Below, in pieces: positions 1-8,783 of a stretch of DNA of 64,000 bases. How positions within the stretch are numbered: position 1 is the first letter of the stretch; every line of letters starts with the position of its first letter. The stretch lies in contig NZ_JBFAHM010000010.1 in NCBI RefSeq assembly GCF_040654195.1, forward strand, positions 124,001-188,000, given 5' to 3'. The stretch is from Hamadaea sp013361475. Lineage in GTDB: Bacteria; Actinomycetota; Actinomycetes; Mycobacteriales; Micromonosporaceae. Under the pieces are notes generated by a model that saw nothing but the letters and a program-made list of their open reading frames with translations, did no database searches and was not told where the DNA came from. The position numbers and the translations under genes are program-made.

Positions 1-1567
1 TGCCACCGCCGCCGAAGCCGGCGGTCTCGCCGGCCGCGTACAGGCCGGGCAGGGGTTCGCCGTCGGCGCGGAGCACCCGGCCGGACAAGTCCGTCTCCAG
101 TCCGCCCAGCGTCTTGCGGGTCAGGATGGTGAGGCGTACGGCGATCAGCGGGCCAGCCTTCGGATCCAGCAGCCGGTGCGGCGTGGCCACCCGGACGAGC
201 TTGTCGCCCCGGTACGCCCGCGCCCCCCGAATCGCGGTGACCTGCAAGTCCTTGGCGAACGGGTTCAGGATCTCCCGGTCGCGCGCGACGACCTGGCGCT
301 CGATGTCGGCGTACGCCAACGCCGGGCCGCCGACCTCGGCGGCGAGGGCGTTCATCTGCTCGACGAGGGCCGGCAGCCGATCGGCGACGGCGAAGTCGGC
401 GCCGTGCTTCTTGAACGCCTCGACCGGTCCGGGCGCGCCCGGGAGCACGCGCTGCAACACCTGCTTGACGCTCTTGCCGGTGAGATCCGGGTTCTGCTCC
501 GAGCCGGAGAGGGCGAACTCCTTCTCGATGATCTTCTGCGTCAGGACGAACCAGGTGTACTCGTGCCCGGTCCGCATGATGTGCTCCAGCGTCCCGAGCG
601 TGTCGAAGCCCGGGAACAACGGGACCGGCAGCCGGTGACCGGTCGCGTCGAGCCAGAGCGACGACGGGCCGGGCAGGATGCGGATGCCGTGCTGCGGCCA
701 GATCGGCGACCAGTTCGCGATGCCCTCGGTGTAGTGCCACATCCGGTCACGGTTGATCAGGTTCGCCCCGGCGTCCTCGGCGATCCCGAGCATCCGTCCG
801 TCCACATGGGCCGGTACGCCGGACAGCATCCGCTTCGGCGGCGTACCGAGGCGGGCCGGCCAGTTCTGCCGGACGAGGTCGTGATTGCCGCCGATCCCAC
901 CGGACGTGACGATCACCGCCTGAGCGGTGAACGCGAAGTCGCCGGTGACCTCCCGCGAACTCGACTCGCCCCGGGCCGCGTCACTCGGCGCGAGGATGCT
1001 TCCGCGTACGCCGTCGATCGTGCCGTCGGTGCTGGTCAGCTCGTCGACCCGATGCCGGAAGCCGATCCGGACCAGACCGCGGCGCTGCGCCTCGCGTACG
1101 CGGCGGACGAAGGGTTCGAGCACGCCCGGCCCGGTCCCCCAGGTGACATGGAACCGGGGTACGGAGTTGCCGTGCCCGTCGGCGAGATAGCCACCCCGCT
1201 CGGCCCAGCCGACGACGGGGAACCACCGTACGCCCTGCGCATGGAGCCAGGACCGCTTCTCCCCGGCCGCGAAGTCGACGTACGCCTCGGCCCACCGGCG
1301 CGGCCAGTGGTCCTCCTCGCGGTCGAAGCCGGCGCTGCCGAGCCAGTCCTGCAGGGCGAGCTGAGCCGAGTCGCGGATGCCCATCCGGCGCTGTTCCGGC
1401 GAGTTCACCAGGAACAGCCCGCCGAACGACCAGAACGCCTGCCCGCCCAGGGACGCCTCGGGCTCCTGGTCGAGCAGGATCACGCGGCGGCCTGCGGCGG
1501 CGAGTTCGGCGGTGGCGACGAGGCCGGCGAGCCCGGCCCCGACCACGATCACGTCAGCGTCGGTCAC
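1..1567 (-). CDS. FAD-binding dehydrogenase (3-ketosteroid dehydrogenase-like), 3' end outside window
   Basis: A flavoprotein of the fumarate reductase/3-ketosteroid-1-dehydrogenase superfamily; the substrate cannot be read from sequence. About 522 residues are present. The N-terminus has a Rossmann FAD motif, GAGLAG at residues 10-15, with an acidic residue after the second strand. The last visible residues read LYAAGETAGFGGGG, the typical C-terminal FAD-contact segment, so only some 30-40 residues should be missing. The GTG start overlaps the stop of the desaturase gene (GTGA, 1564-1567), so the two are translationally coupled. The desaturase neighbour suggests lipid or sterol-like substrates, but that is inference. 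Confidence 0.85.
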   Translation of the reverse strand, partial: MTDADVIVVGAGLAGLVATAELAAAGRRVILLDQEPEASLGGQAFWSFGGLFLVNSPEQRRMGIRDSAQLALQDWLGSAGFDREEDHWPRRWAEAYVDFAAGEKRSWLHAQGVRWFPVVGWAERGGYLADGHGNSVPRFHVTWGTGPGVLEPFVRRVREAQRRGLVRIGFRHRVDELTSTDGTIDGVRGSILAPSDAARGESSSREVTGDFAFTAQAVIVTSGGIGGNHDLVRQNWPARLGTPPKRMLSGVPAHVDGRMLGIAEDAGANLINRDRMWHYTEGIANWSPIWPQHGIRILPGPSSLWLDATGHRLPVPLFPGFDTLGTLEHIMRTGHEYTWFVLTQKIIEKEFALSGSEQNPDLTGKSVKQVLQRVLPGAPGPVEAFKKHGADFAVADRLPALVEQMNALAAEVGGPALAYADIERQVVARDREILNPFAKDLQVTAIRGARAYRGDKLVRVATPHRLLDPKAGPLIAVRLTILTRKTLGGLETDLSGRVLRADGEPLPGLYAAGETAGFGGGG

Positions 1568-2499
1568 GCGCGGGACTTTACTCGGGCGAGGGCCGCCTCC
1601 CGCTTCGCCTCGAACCGGCTCGCCGCCGTGTCCAGCCCGGTCATGAACTCGACGAGCTCCTCGCGGGCCTTCTCGCCTTCGCCGGAGAACCCCTCGCGGT
1701 CGAGGACGCGCAGCTGCCGCAGCACCGGCGTGACCACCTCGTCGTGGTGGATCCGCAGGTCGTAGATCCCGGCCATGGCGATCTGGACCGACTTGCGGCC
1801 GAAGTTCTCGATGGTGTGGCCGGGCATCTGGAAGTCCTTGACCACGTCGCAGACCGCGCGCATGGTCGCGTCGGGGGCCAGCTCGAAGGCGGCGCTCAGC
1901 AGATTCCGGTAGAAGAGCATGTGCAGGTTCTCGTCCGCGGCCACCTTCGCGAGCAGCTGGTCGCAGATCGGGTCGCCGCTGACCTTGCCGGTGTTGCGGT
2001 GCGCGACCCGAGTGGCGAGCTCCTGGAAGGAGACGTACGCGAGCGAGGACAGCACGCCGTCGTTGCCGTTGGTGAAGCCGCCCGCCATGTGCTGCATCCG
2101 AGCCCGCTCCAGAGCGACCGGGTCGACCGCGCGCGTGGTGACGAGGTAGTCCCGGATGGCGATGCCGTGCCGGCCCTCCTCGGCGGTCCACCGATGCACC
2201 CAGGTGCCCCACGCGCCGTCGCGGCCGAACGTCGTCGCGATCTCGTGGTGGTAGCTGGGCAGGTTGTCCTCGGTCAGCAGGTTCACGATCAACGACGTAC
2301 GCGCGACCTCGGGCAGCCGGGACTGCTCCGGATCCCAGGCCTGGCCGCCCAGGACGCCGTCGAAGTCGCTGCCCTCGCTCCACGGCACGTACTCGTGCGG
2401 GAACCACTCCTTGGCCGTGGCCAGATGCCGGTTGAGATTGGTCTCGACCGTCGGCTCCAGCTCCCGCAGCAGGGTCAGGGTGTCGGGCGAAGCAGTCAC
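1564..2499 (-). CDS. desA: acyl-[acyl-carrier-protein] desaturase, DesA family
   Basis: A soluble diiron desaturase that would put a double bond into ACP- or CoA-bound fatty acyl chains, using reduced ferredoxin and oxygen. The 311-residue protein carries the family's iron ligands: a Glu in TEDNLPSYHHE, then EEGRHG (ExxH type), then DENLHMLF (second ExxH). The reading frame can be extended to a TTG at 2514. GTG 2499 is preferred because AGGGAG lies 6 nt before it. A 35-bp palindrome lies 19 bp upstream of this start. Family membership is clear; substrate and double-bond position are unknown. Confidence 0.9.
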   Translation of the reverse strand: MTASPDTLTLLRELEPTVETNLNRHLATAKEWFPHEYVPWSEGSDFDGVLGGQAWDPEQSRLPEVARTSLIVNLLTEDNLPSYHHEIATTFGRDGAWGTWVHRWTAEEGRHGIAIRDYLVTTRAVDPVALERARMQHMAGGFTNGNDGVLSSLAYVSFQELATRVAHRNTGKVSGDPICDQLLAKVAADENLHMLFYRNLLSAAFELAPDATMRAVCDVVKDFQMPGHTIENFGRKSVQIAMAGIYDLRIHHDEVVTPVLRQLRVLDREGFSGEGEKAREELVEFMTGLDTAASRFEAKREAALARVKSRA

Positions 2500-2517
2500 G
2501 CGGGGCTCCCTCAAATC

Positions 2518-2552
2518 AGGCTACGGTTGCGTAGGTTACGCCACCGTAGCCT
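2518..2552. promoter_or_regulatory. 35-bp nested palindrome, probable repressor operator of desA
   Basis: The arms AGGCTACGGT (2518-2527) and ACCGTAGCCT (2543-2552) flank a second palindrome, GCGTA-GGT-TACGC, centred on the same base, 2535. Only one base pair in the whole element is mismatched. It fills the gap between plsC and the desaturase start. There is no T-tract, so a TetR-type operator is more likely than a terminator. Confidence 0.65.
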
Positions 2553-2572
2553 GTTCCGCTGAGAGGTCGCTG

Positions 2573-3286
2573 TCAGGGCACCTCTTCCGGCAGGGGTGCA
2601 CCCCCGCCCAGGTGAGCGGGCAGCCACCAGTCGTCGCCCGGCCCGTCCGGCTTCTCCGGGTACTCGGTCTGCGCCCGGTCGAGCAGTTCGGCCATCCGCG
2701 CGCGCAGTGCGGCGGTGATCTCGTCGGACTTGTCCCGGCGGGCCGGCCGCATCGGCTCGCCGATGAGCACGCTGATCGGCAGGTTCCGCTTGGTGAGGTT
2801 GCGTGGGCGGCCCTTGGTCCACATCCGCTGCGTACCCCACAACGCCATCGGGATGAGCGGGACGTCGGCCGCGGCGGCGAGGCGTACCGCGCCGTTCTTG
2901 ATCTCCTTCACGGTGAACGACTGGCTGATCGTCGCCTCCGGGAAGATGCCGACGACCTCGCCGGCCTTGAGCGCGGCCAGCGCCGCCTTGTAGGAACCGA
3001 TCCCGGCGTCGCGGTCGACCGGAATGTGCTTCATGCCGCGCATGAGCGGGCCGCCGACGGGATGGGCGAAGATCTCCTGCTTGGCCATGAAGCGGACGAG
3101 CCGCTTCGACGGCCGCGCGCCGAAGCCGCAGAAGATGAAATCCAGGTAACTGATGTGGTTGCAGGCGATCACCGCGCCGCCAGTACGCGGAACGTGCTCA
3201 CCGCCCTCGACCCGCACCCGCATGTCCAGCAGGGTGAACATGGTCCGAGCCAGCGCGATCACGGGGGGATAGACGAGTTCCGGCAT
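2573..3286 (-). CDS. 1-acyl-sn-glycerol-3-phosphate acyltransferase (PlsC family)
   Basis: A membrane-associated acyltransferase of phospholipid synthesis. The 237-residue protein has the catalytic HX4D motif (NHISYLD, H44 and D49) and a second conserved block, FPEATIS, at about residues 115-121, in the place of the usual EGT-type motif. There is no Shine-Dalgarno. TAACCT ends exactly 6 nt before the ATG, which suggests a leaderless transcript. It reads in the same direction as the desaturase gene, with the palindromic operator between them. The pair may adjust membrane lipid composition together, but the operator probably controls desA separately. Confidence 0.88.
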   Translation of the reverse strand: MPELVYPPVIALARTMFTLLDMRVRVEGGEHVPRTGGAVIACNHISYLDFIFCGFGARPSKRLVRFMAKQEIFAHPVGGPLMRGMKHIPVDRDAGIGSYKAALAALKAGEVVGIFPEATISQSFTVKEIKNGAVRLAAAADVPLIPMALWGTQRMWTKGRPRNLTKRNLPISVLIGEPMRPARRDKSDEITAALRARMAELLDRAQTEYPEKPDGPGDDWWLPAHLGGGAPLPEEVP

Positions 3287-3347
3287 CCGGCCAGGTTAAA
3301 CCCTCGCCCGGTCGCTTTCTCGGGCAAGGCACGGCACAATGCCCGGC

Positions 3348-4595
3348 ATGCCGACGGAGAGCGAGGCGCAGGCGGCGCAACGGCGTGCCCTGCTGGCACC
3401 GGTGGCCCGCCTGTGCCTGGAGGCGGGCGTGCCGGTGCGGATGGGTCGCCTGGAACGGCCGGGCGAGGCTTCGGTGGTGGCGCTGACGTGCGCCGCACCC
3501 GACGGGACCTGGGACGCGGCGCTCACTGTCGTACGGGCGCGCCCGGTGCCCGACGACTACCGCGACTGGAACGGCCGCTGGGGTCGCGATCCACGCGAGG
3601 GCTACGACCTCAGCACGACGGGCACGCTGGTCTTCGAGTTCCAGGTCACCGAGGAGGATGACGGATCAGGCGGGCACGGCCCGCGGCCGACGGTCGTCTT
3701 CGAGCTGCTCGACGGCGACCGTGCGGCCGCCGACGCCCTCATCCTCTGGTGGCGGCGGCCGTCGCTCTTCCACACCACGCCGCCCGGTCCGCACCCCCAG
3801 GCGGAGCAGCGGCGCGAGCGGGCCGCGGCGGATCGGCTCAAGACCCGGCAAGCTCCACCGGTACGCCGGACGCCGCTCCCGGCAGCGGCGGAGCCGGCCG
3901 CCGCCCGGCTCGACGCGAGCGCCCTGAGCGGCAACTTTCCTCGGGCCCAGGACGGCCGCTTCCACCGCTCGGCGGTGGTCGCGCTGATCCCGATCGGCGA
4001 TACGCCGTCCCATCGACGGGGGCCTTGGCTGACCGCCCGCCGCAGCGCCGACGGGCTGACCGTCACCGTCGAGGACCTCATCGGCGGCAATCAGGAGCAC
4101 CGCTGGGATCTCACCCCGTGGCTGTGGAGCCGGGCGTACGCCCGCACCAGCCGCCGGGATCGCTGGCAGGTGTCCCGGGCCGACCGCGTACGGCCGATCC
4201 TGGCCGCGTTGCGTGCCGGGGATGTGCCGTCGGCCCTGCGGCTCGCCGACGTCGGCGCGGACGAGCAGGTGACCCGGTTGCTCTCCGGAGCCCCGACGCG
4301 CACCTTCCGAGCCGAGTACACCGAACGCTGGGTCACCCGGCTCTACGAGCAGTTGGCGGGTTCGGCGCCCTGGCGGTTCGCTCATGCGTACCGGGTGTGG
4401 CAGGCGGAGGCCGATCGGGCCCGGTCGGACCGGCCGGTGACGCTGTTCGGGCTCAAGGGGCTCAACCAGGCCCGCAAGCCGAAGATCGCGCTGACGATCT
4501 CCGGCGACCAGCCGATGCTGCGGCTGGTGTTCACGGCCGGCAATCTCGTGCTGCCCCGCTCGCTGTGGACGCTGCCGGCCGACTTCCCCGAGTAG
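3348..4595 (+). CDS. hypothetical protein, two-part, unknown function
   Basis: I do not recognise a family. The protein is 415 residues from ATG 3348; an ATG at 3339 would add three. Residues about 1-130 form a compact acidic region ending in TVVFELLDGD. A Pro/Arg/Ala-rich linker follows at about 140-200. The second part contains a mixed alpha/beta segment (PWLTARRSADGLTVTVEDL) and a basic C-terminus (LFGLKGLNQARKPKIALTI). It has no signal peptide and no membrane segment. Codon use is that of a real gene. Its TAG stop forms the first half of the -10-like hexamer of the next gene. Confidence 0.7.
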   Translation: MPTESEAQAAQRRALLAPVARLCLEAGVPVRMGRLERPGEASVVALTCAAPDGTWDAALTVVRARPVPDDYRDWNGRWGRDPREGYDLSTTGTLVFEFQVTEEDDGSGGHGPRPTVVFELLDGDRAAADALILWWRRPSLFHTTPPGPHPQAEQRRERAAADRLKTRQAPPVRRTPLPAAAEPAAARLDASALSGNFPRAQDGRFHRSAVVALIPIGDTPSHRRGPWLTARRSADGLTVTVEDLIGGNQEHRWDLTPWLWSRAYARTSRRDRWQVSRADRVRPILAALRAGDVPSALRLADVGADEQVTRLLSGAPTRTFRAEYTERWVTRLYEQLAGSAPWRFAHAYRVWQAEADRARSDRPVTLFGLKGLNQARKPKIALTISGDQPMLRLVFTAGNLVLPRSLWTLPADFPE

Positions 4596-4605
4596 CGTTC
4601 CCCCT

Positions 4606-5082
4606 ATGGCGATCTCCGTACGACCCGGTCGTCCCGCCGAGGCGGTCGGCCTGACCGAGCTGATCCTGCGGTCCAAGGCGCATTGGGGCTATGACGAGGC
4701 GTTCCTGGCGCAGTGCCGGCCTGCCCTCACGCTGCACGAGGACAAGGTCGAGGCGCACCGGACGCTGGTCGCCGAGCTGGACGGCAGAGTCGCCGGGGTG
4801 GTGACCGTGACCGGTGAGCCGCCCGAGGGCGAGATCGATCTGCTTTTCATCGATCCCTGGGCGATCGGTCACGGCGTCGGCCGAGTCCTGCTCGACGAGG
4901 CGACGGCGGCGGCGGCCGTCGAGGGCTTCGAGTCCCTGCTGATCGAGTCCGACCCCCAGGCGGAGCCGTTCTACCTGCGGATGGGCGCCGTCCGCATCGG
5001 CGAACAGATCTCGCCGGCAACCGGGCGCGCGCTGCCACTGCTGCGACTGGCTGCCCGCACTCCTGGCGGCTCGCCCAAGTGA
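4606..5082 (+). CDS. GNAT family N-acetyltransferase
   Basis: A 158-residue single-domain acetyl-CoA-dependent acetyltransferase with unknown acceptor. It has the GNAT order: an N-terminal helix region, a central strand VAGVVTVTG, then LLFIDPWAIGHGVGRVLLDEA, which carries a degenerate acetyl-CoA motif A (GHGVGR for Q/RxxGxG/A), and a late strand before FYLRMGAV. TAGCGT (4593-4598) lies 7 nt before the ATG with no Shine-Dalgarno. Its TAG is also the stop codon of the preceding gene, which suggests a leaderless mRNA started at the end of the upstream ORF. Confidence 0.85.
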   Translation: MAISVRPGRPAEAVGLTELILRSKAHWGYDEAFLAQCRPALTLHEDKVEAHRTLVAELDGRVAGVVTVTGEPPEGEIDLLFIDPWAIGHGVGRVLLDEATAAAAVEGFESLLIESDPQAEPFYLRMGAVRIGEQISPATGRALPLLRLAARTPGGSPK

Positions 5083-5113
5083 CTCCCCGGCGCTCTGCCC
5101 CGATACTGGAGCA

Positions 5114-6304
5114 ATGACCTTCCAGGTACGCACGGCGCTGCGGGGCATCGGGACGACCATCTTCTCCGAGATGACGGCGCTCGCCCAGCGCACCGGGGCG
5201 GTCAACCTCGGGCAGGGGTTCCCCGACACCGACGGCCCGGCCGGGATGCTGGCCGCCGCGCAGCAGGCGATCGCGGGCGGACTCAACCAGTATCCGCCGG
5301 TCGACGGGCTGCCCATGCTTAAAGAGGCCATCGTCCAGGCCCGGCAGGCCCGCTACGGGATGGCGTACGACCCGGCGACCGAGGTCGTGATGACCGCCGG
5401 TGCGACCGAGGCGATCGCGGCGACACTGCTCGCGCTGTGCGAACCCGGCGACGAAGTGGTGCTCTTCGAGCCCTACTACGACAGCTACCTGGCCAACGTC
5501 GCCATGGCCGGGGCGACACATCGGGCCGTTCCGCTGCGCCCGACCGAAGACGGCTTTGCCTTCGACCCGGATGACCTGCGACGTGCGGTCTCTGGGCGTA
5601 CCAGAATGATCGTCTTGAACAGCCCGCACAATCCCACGGGCAAGGTGTTCACGCGCGCGGAGCTGGAGCTGATCGCGCAGGTCTGCGTGGAGCGGGACTT
5701 GATCGCGGTGACCGACGAGGTCTACGAATACCTGACTTACGACGGCCTGGAGCACGTGCCGCTGGCGAGCCTGCCGGGGATGCGCGAGCGGACGGTGACG
5801 ATCTCGTCGGCGGGCAAGACGTTCAGCTGCACCGGCTGGAAGATCGGCTGGGCGCTGGGGCCGGCTGAGCTGGTCGGCGCGGTACGCAAGGCGAAGCAGT
5901 TCATGACCTTCGCCAGCGGTACGCCGTTCCAGGCGGCCGTCGCGCACGCGCTGACGCACGAGCTGGACTGGGTCGCCGAGCTGGCCAAGAGCCTCCAGGA
6001 ACGCCGCGACCTGCTGCAGGCGGGCTTGACCGCCGCCGGAGTACGCACCTATCCGGCGCAGGGGACCTACTTCCTCCAAGCCGACGCCGCCTCCTGGGGG
6101 TACGCCGACGGCGCCGCCCTCTGCCGGGACCTCGCCGAGCGCGGCGGCGTGGTGGCGATCCCGACGCAGGTGTTCTACGACGATCCGGCGAGCGGGCAGG
6201 GCCTGGTCCGGTTCGCCTTCTGCAAGCGTCCCGAGGTCTTGTCCTCGGCCGTTTCCAGGCTTGCGGCCTTCCGCCCGGCTTTCGGTTCCTCGGAGGTGAA
6301 GTGA
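5114..6304 (+). CDS. class I/II pyridoxal-phosphate aminotransferase (glutamine transaminase K/MtnE/DapC-like)
   Basis: A fold-type I aminotransferase of 396 residues. Visible landmarks are AGATEAIAATLLAL (phosphate-binding region), NSPHNPTGK (residues 169-177), the cofactor Asp/Tyr pair in TDEVYEYL (D201, Y204) and the Schiff-base lysine in SSAGKTFSCTGWK (K235). It resembles both N-succinyldiaminopimelate aminotransferases and methionine/kynurenine-type transaminases. The next gene overlaps it and is a probable omega-amidase. That favours a glutamine-using transaminase whose 2-oxoglutaramate (alpha-ketoglutaramate) product is then hydrolysed. Confidence 0.85.
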   Translation: MTFQVRTALRGIGTTIFSEMTALAQRTGAVNLGQGFPDTDGPAGMLAAAQQAIAGGLNQYPPVDGLPMLKEAIVQARQARYGMAYDPATEVVMTAGATEAIAATLLALCEPGDEVVLFEPYYDSYLANVAMAGATHRAVPLRPTEDGFAFDPDDLRRAVSGRTRMIVLNSPHNPTGKVFTRAELELIAQVCVERDLIAVTDEVYEYLTYDGLEHVPLASLPGMRERTVTISSAGKTFSCTGWKIGWALGPAELVGAVRKAKQFMTFASGTPFQAAVAHALTHELDWVAELAKSLQERRDLLQAGLTAAGVRTYPAQGTYFLQADAASWGYADGAALCRDLAERGGVVAIPTQVFYDDPASGQGLVRFAFCKRPEVLSSAVSRLAAFRPAFGSSEVK

Positions 6305-6306
6305 CG

Positions 6307-7104
6307 ATGCGCGTAGCCGTCTGTCAGCTCAACGCCCGCGCCGACCGCGCGGCGAACCTGAAGATCGCCGCCGAACTGCTCGAACAGGCGGCCGCCGGCG
6401 GGGCCGACCTGGCGGTGCTGCCCGAGTACACCGACTACCTGGGCCCGGCCGCCGGGCTGCCGCAGCCGGAACCGGCCGACGGGGAGTACGCCCAGCACTT
6501 CGCCGACCTCGCTCAGCGCCTGAACCTGTGGGTGCTCGCCGGGTCGTTCCACGAGATCGGCCCGGACCTGCAGCACACCTACAACACGTCGCTGTTGTTC
6601 GACCGGTCTGGCGCGCTCGCGGCGGCATACCGGAAGATCCATCTCTACGACGTCGAGATCCCCGGCCGGGTGTCCTATCAGGAATCCGCGTCGGTGGCGC
6701 CCGGCGGCCAGACCGTCGTCGTCCCGGTCGAGGGCGTCCGCGTCGGCCTGTCGATCTGCTACGACCTGCGCTTTCCGGAGCTGTACCGGCGACTGGCCGC
6801 CGACGGCGAGGCCCAGGTGCTCCTGGTCCCCGCGGCGTTCATGGCGCACACCGGCCGGGACCACTGGGAGGTGCTGCTGCGGGCGCGTGCGATCGAGAAC
6901 CAGTGCTACGTCGTGGCCGCCGGGCAGATCGGCGACCACGAACCCGGGCGCACCTGCTACGGGCGCAGCATGGTGGTCGACCCCTGGGGCACCGTGGTCG
7001 CTCAGGCGCCCGACGTCGTCGGAGTGACCTTCGCCGACCTCGACCTCGACCGGCTGGCCGCCATCCGGCTGGAGCTGCCGAGCCTCGCCAACCGCCGCCT
7101 CTAA
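6307..7104 (+). CDS. carbon-nitrogen hydrolase, probable omega-amidase (Nit2-like)
   Basis: A nitrilase-superfamily amidase of 265 residues with the Glu-Lys-Cys triad visible: E40 (VLPEYTDYL), K110 (YRKIHLYD) and C151 (SICYDLRFPELY). The RFPELYR context is typical of Nit2/YafV omega-amidases. ATG 6307 is preferred over GTG 6301 because GGAGGT (6292-6297) is 9 nt from it but only 3 nt from the GTG. It sits at the end of the aminotransferase gene, so the two are very likely co-translated and together run the transaminase plus omega-amidase route. Confidence 0.87.
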   Translation: MRVAVCQLNARADRAANLKIAAELLEQAAAGGADLAVLPEYTDYLGPAAGLPQPEPADGEYAQHFADLAQRLNLWVLAGSFHEIGPDLQHTYNTSLLFDRSGALAAAYRKIHLYDVEIPGRVSYQESASVAPGGQTVVVPVEGVRVGLSICYDLRFPELYRRLAADGEAQVLLVPAAFMAHTGRDHWEVLLRARAIENQCYVVAAGQIGDHEPGRTCYGRSMVVDPWGTVVAQAPDVVGVTFADLDLDRLAAIRLELPSLANRRL

Positions 7105-7142
7105 CGCCTGCGCGCTCGCGCCGCTCCGACGCCGCTGGCGCA

Positions 7143-7215
7143 TGATCATTGCGTCAGCCATGCTGTTTAAACGGGCGAATCGCCGCGCGAAACAGCATGG
7201 CTGGCGCAATGATCA
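7143..7215 (+). repeat. family A hairpin repeat, copy 1
   Basis: Two 26-bp arms starting TGATCATTGCGTCAGCCATG are separated by about 21 bp with core CGCCGCGCG. The only non-Watson-Crick pair is a T opposite G, which stays a U-G pair in a plus-strand RNA. The copy lies between the 3' ends of the convergent amidase and acyl-CoA ligase genes, where it could also act as a terminator. Three more copies are at 10705, 14021 and 36180. Confidence 0.9.
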
Positions 7216-7228
7216 CGAAAGGCCCTGG

Positions 7229-8767
7229 CTACAGGGTGCCGTCGAGGAGTTGGCGCCGGATCTCGCGCTTGAGCACCTTGAGGCTCGGGCCCATCGGCAG
7301 CTCGGTCGCGAGCCGCACCCGCCGGGGGTACTTGTGCTTGCCGAGCTGCTCCCGCGACCAGGCGAGCAGTTCCTCCTCCGTGACCGCCGCACCGGGGGCG
7401 GCCACGACGACCGCCACGACCTCCTCCCCCAGCGCGTCGTCCGGTACGCCGACCACGGCGACCTGCGCGACGGCGGGGTGCCGGGCCAGGACTTCCTCGA
7501 CCTCGCGCGGGTAGACGTTGAAGCCGCCCCGGATGATCAGGTCCTTCTTCCGGTCGACCACGCGGATGAAGCCTTCGGCGTCCTTCGTGCCGAGGTCGCC
7601 GCTGCGGAACCAGCCGTCGACCACGGCCTGCTCGGTCTCCTCGGGCTTGCCGAGGTAGCCCGCGAAGACGTTGTGACCGCGGATGACGATCTCGCCCAGT
7701 TCGCCGGTGGGCAGCAACTCGATCCGGTCGTCGACCTCGGCTCGGGCGATCTCCACCTCGACGCCCCAGATCGGGTGGCCGATCGTGCCGGCACGCGTAC
7801 CGAAGTGGGGCTGGTTCGTCGTCGCCGTCGGGGAGGTCTCGCTCAACCCGTACCCCTCGTAGATGGTGGTCTGGAAGACCTCCGTGAACTTCTCCAGCAC
7901 CGCCACCGGCAGCGAAGCGCCGCCGGACACGGCGATCCGCAGCTCGGGCAGCCGTTCGCGGCCGGCCGCCGCCTCCAGCAGCCCGATGTACATCGTCGGC
8001 ACACCGTGGAACACGGTCACGTTCTCGGCCAGCATCAGGTCGATCGCGGCCGCGCCGCTGAACCGGGCCAGCAGCACGAGGGTCGCGCCGAGCCGGAAGG
8101 TGCCGTTCATGCCGACGGTCTGCCCGTAGGTGTGGAACAGCGGCAGGCAGCCGAGGACCACGTCGGTCGGCCGGGCGTCGTTGGCGTCGAAGACGTTGAC
8201 GGTCGCGTTCATCACCAGGTTGAGGTGTGTCAGCAGGGCGCCCTTGGGCGATCCGGTCGTGCCGCTCGTGTAGAAGACGACCGCCACGTCCTCGGCCTGC
8301 CGCGAGACGAAGGTGGGCAGCGGCTCGGCGTCCAGCTCCTCCAGCCGCCTCGGCGCGTCCTCCTTCGCGGAGGCCGGCCCCACCGTCACCACCGGCACGC
8401 CCGCGGCCCAGGCGGCCTCCGCGGCCACGCCCAGCAACGCGGTGTGACAGACGAGCAGGTCCGCGCCACTGTCTTTCAGCACATACGCCATCTCCTGCGC
8501 GTTCAGCAGCAGATGTACCGGGACGACCACGGCGCCGGCCGCGAGCACGCCGTAGTACGCCCGGGGAAAGTCCACTGTGTTCGGTACGGCGACCGCGACG
8601 GTCTTGTCCGGGCCGATGCCGAGATCGCGCAGGGCGGCGGCGTACCCGAGCGCCTCCCGCCACAGCTGGGAGTAGGTGACCCGGTGCGGGCCGTCGACGA
8701 CGGCGACCTTGTCCGGGTAGCGGCGGGCCGCCTCGGCGAGGACGCTCGCCAGCGAAAGGGACGTCAT
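7229..8767 (-). CDS. AMP-dependent acyl-CoA synthetase (FadD-like)
   Basis: Activates a carboxylic acid to its acyl-CoA through an acyl-adenylate. The 512-residue protein has the P-loop YTSGTTGSPKG (residues 166-176), the adenine-binding YGLSETSP, the hinge region SGDLGTKDAEGFIRVVDRKKD, and a C-terminal catalytic lysine in the segment SLKVLKREI. It follows the acyl-CoA dehydrogenase gene by 16 bp with a good ribosome-binding site (AAGGAAAGG). The two form one operon that feeds a beta-oxidation-like route. The chain type accepted cannot be told. Confidence 0.92.
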   Translation of the reverse strand: MTSLSLASVLAEAARRYPDKVAVVDGPHRVTYSQLWREALGYAAALRDLGIGPDKTVAVAVPNTVDFPRAYYGVLAAGAVVVPVHLLLNAQEMAYVLKDSGADLLVCHTALLGVAAEAAWAAGVPVVTVGPASAKEDAPRRLEELDAEPLPTFVSRQAEDVAVVFYTSGTTGSPKGALLTHLNLVMNATVNVFDANDARPTDVVLGCLPLFHTYGQTVGMNGTFRLGATLVLLARFSGAAAIDLMLAENVTVFHGVPTMYIGLLEAAAGRERLPELRIAVSGGASLPVAVLEKFTEVFQTTIYEGYGLSETSPTATTNQPHFGTRAGTIGHPIWGVEVEIARAEVDDRIELLPTGELGEIVIRGHNVFAGYLGKPEETEQAVVDGWFRSGDLGTKDAEGFIRVVDRKKDLIIRGGFNVYPREVEEVLARHPAVAQVAVVGVPDDALGEEVVAVVVAAPGAAVTEEELLAWSREQLGKHKYPRRVRLATELPMGPSLKVLKREIRRQLLDGTL

Positions 8768-8783
8768 GGGGTGGGCCTTTCCT

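Noticed and set aside
176..1765. Plus-strand frame of 529 codons at the window start
   Set aside because: It is the antisense shadow of the FAD-dependent dehydrogenase, which shows a proper GAGLAG motif on the minus strand.
2518..2552. Palindrome as a plain terminator of plsC
   Set aside because: There is no T-tract, and the nested symmetrical design directly before the desaturase ribosome-binding site fits an operator better. A terminator effect cannot be excluded.
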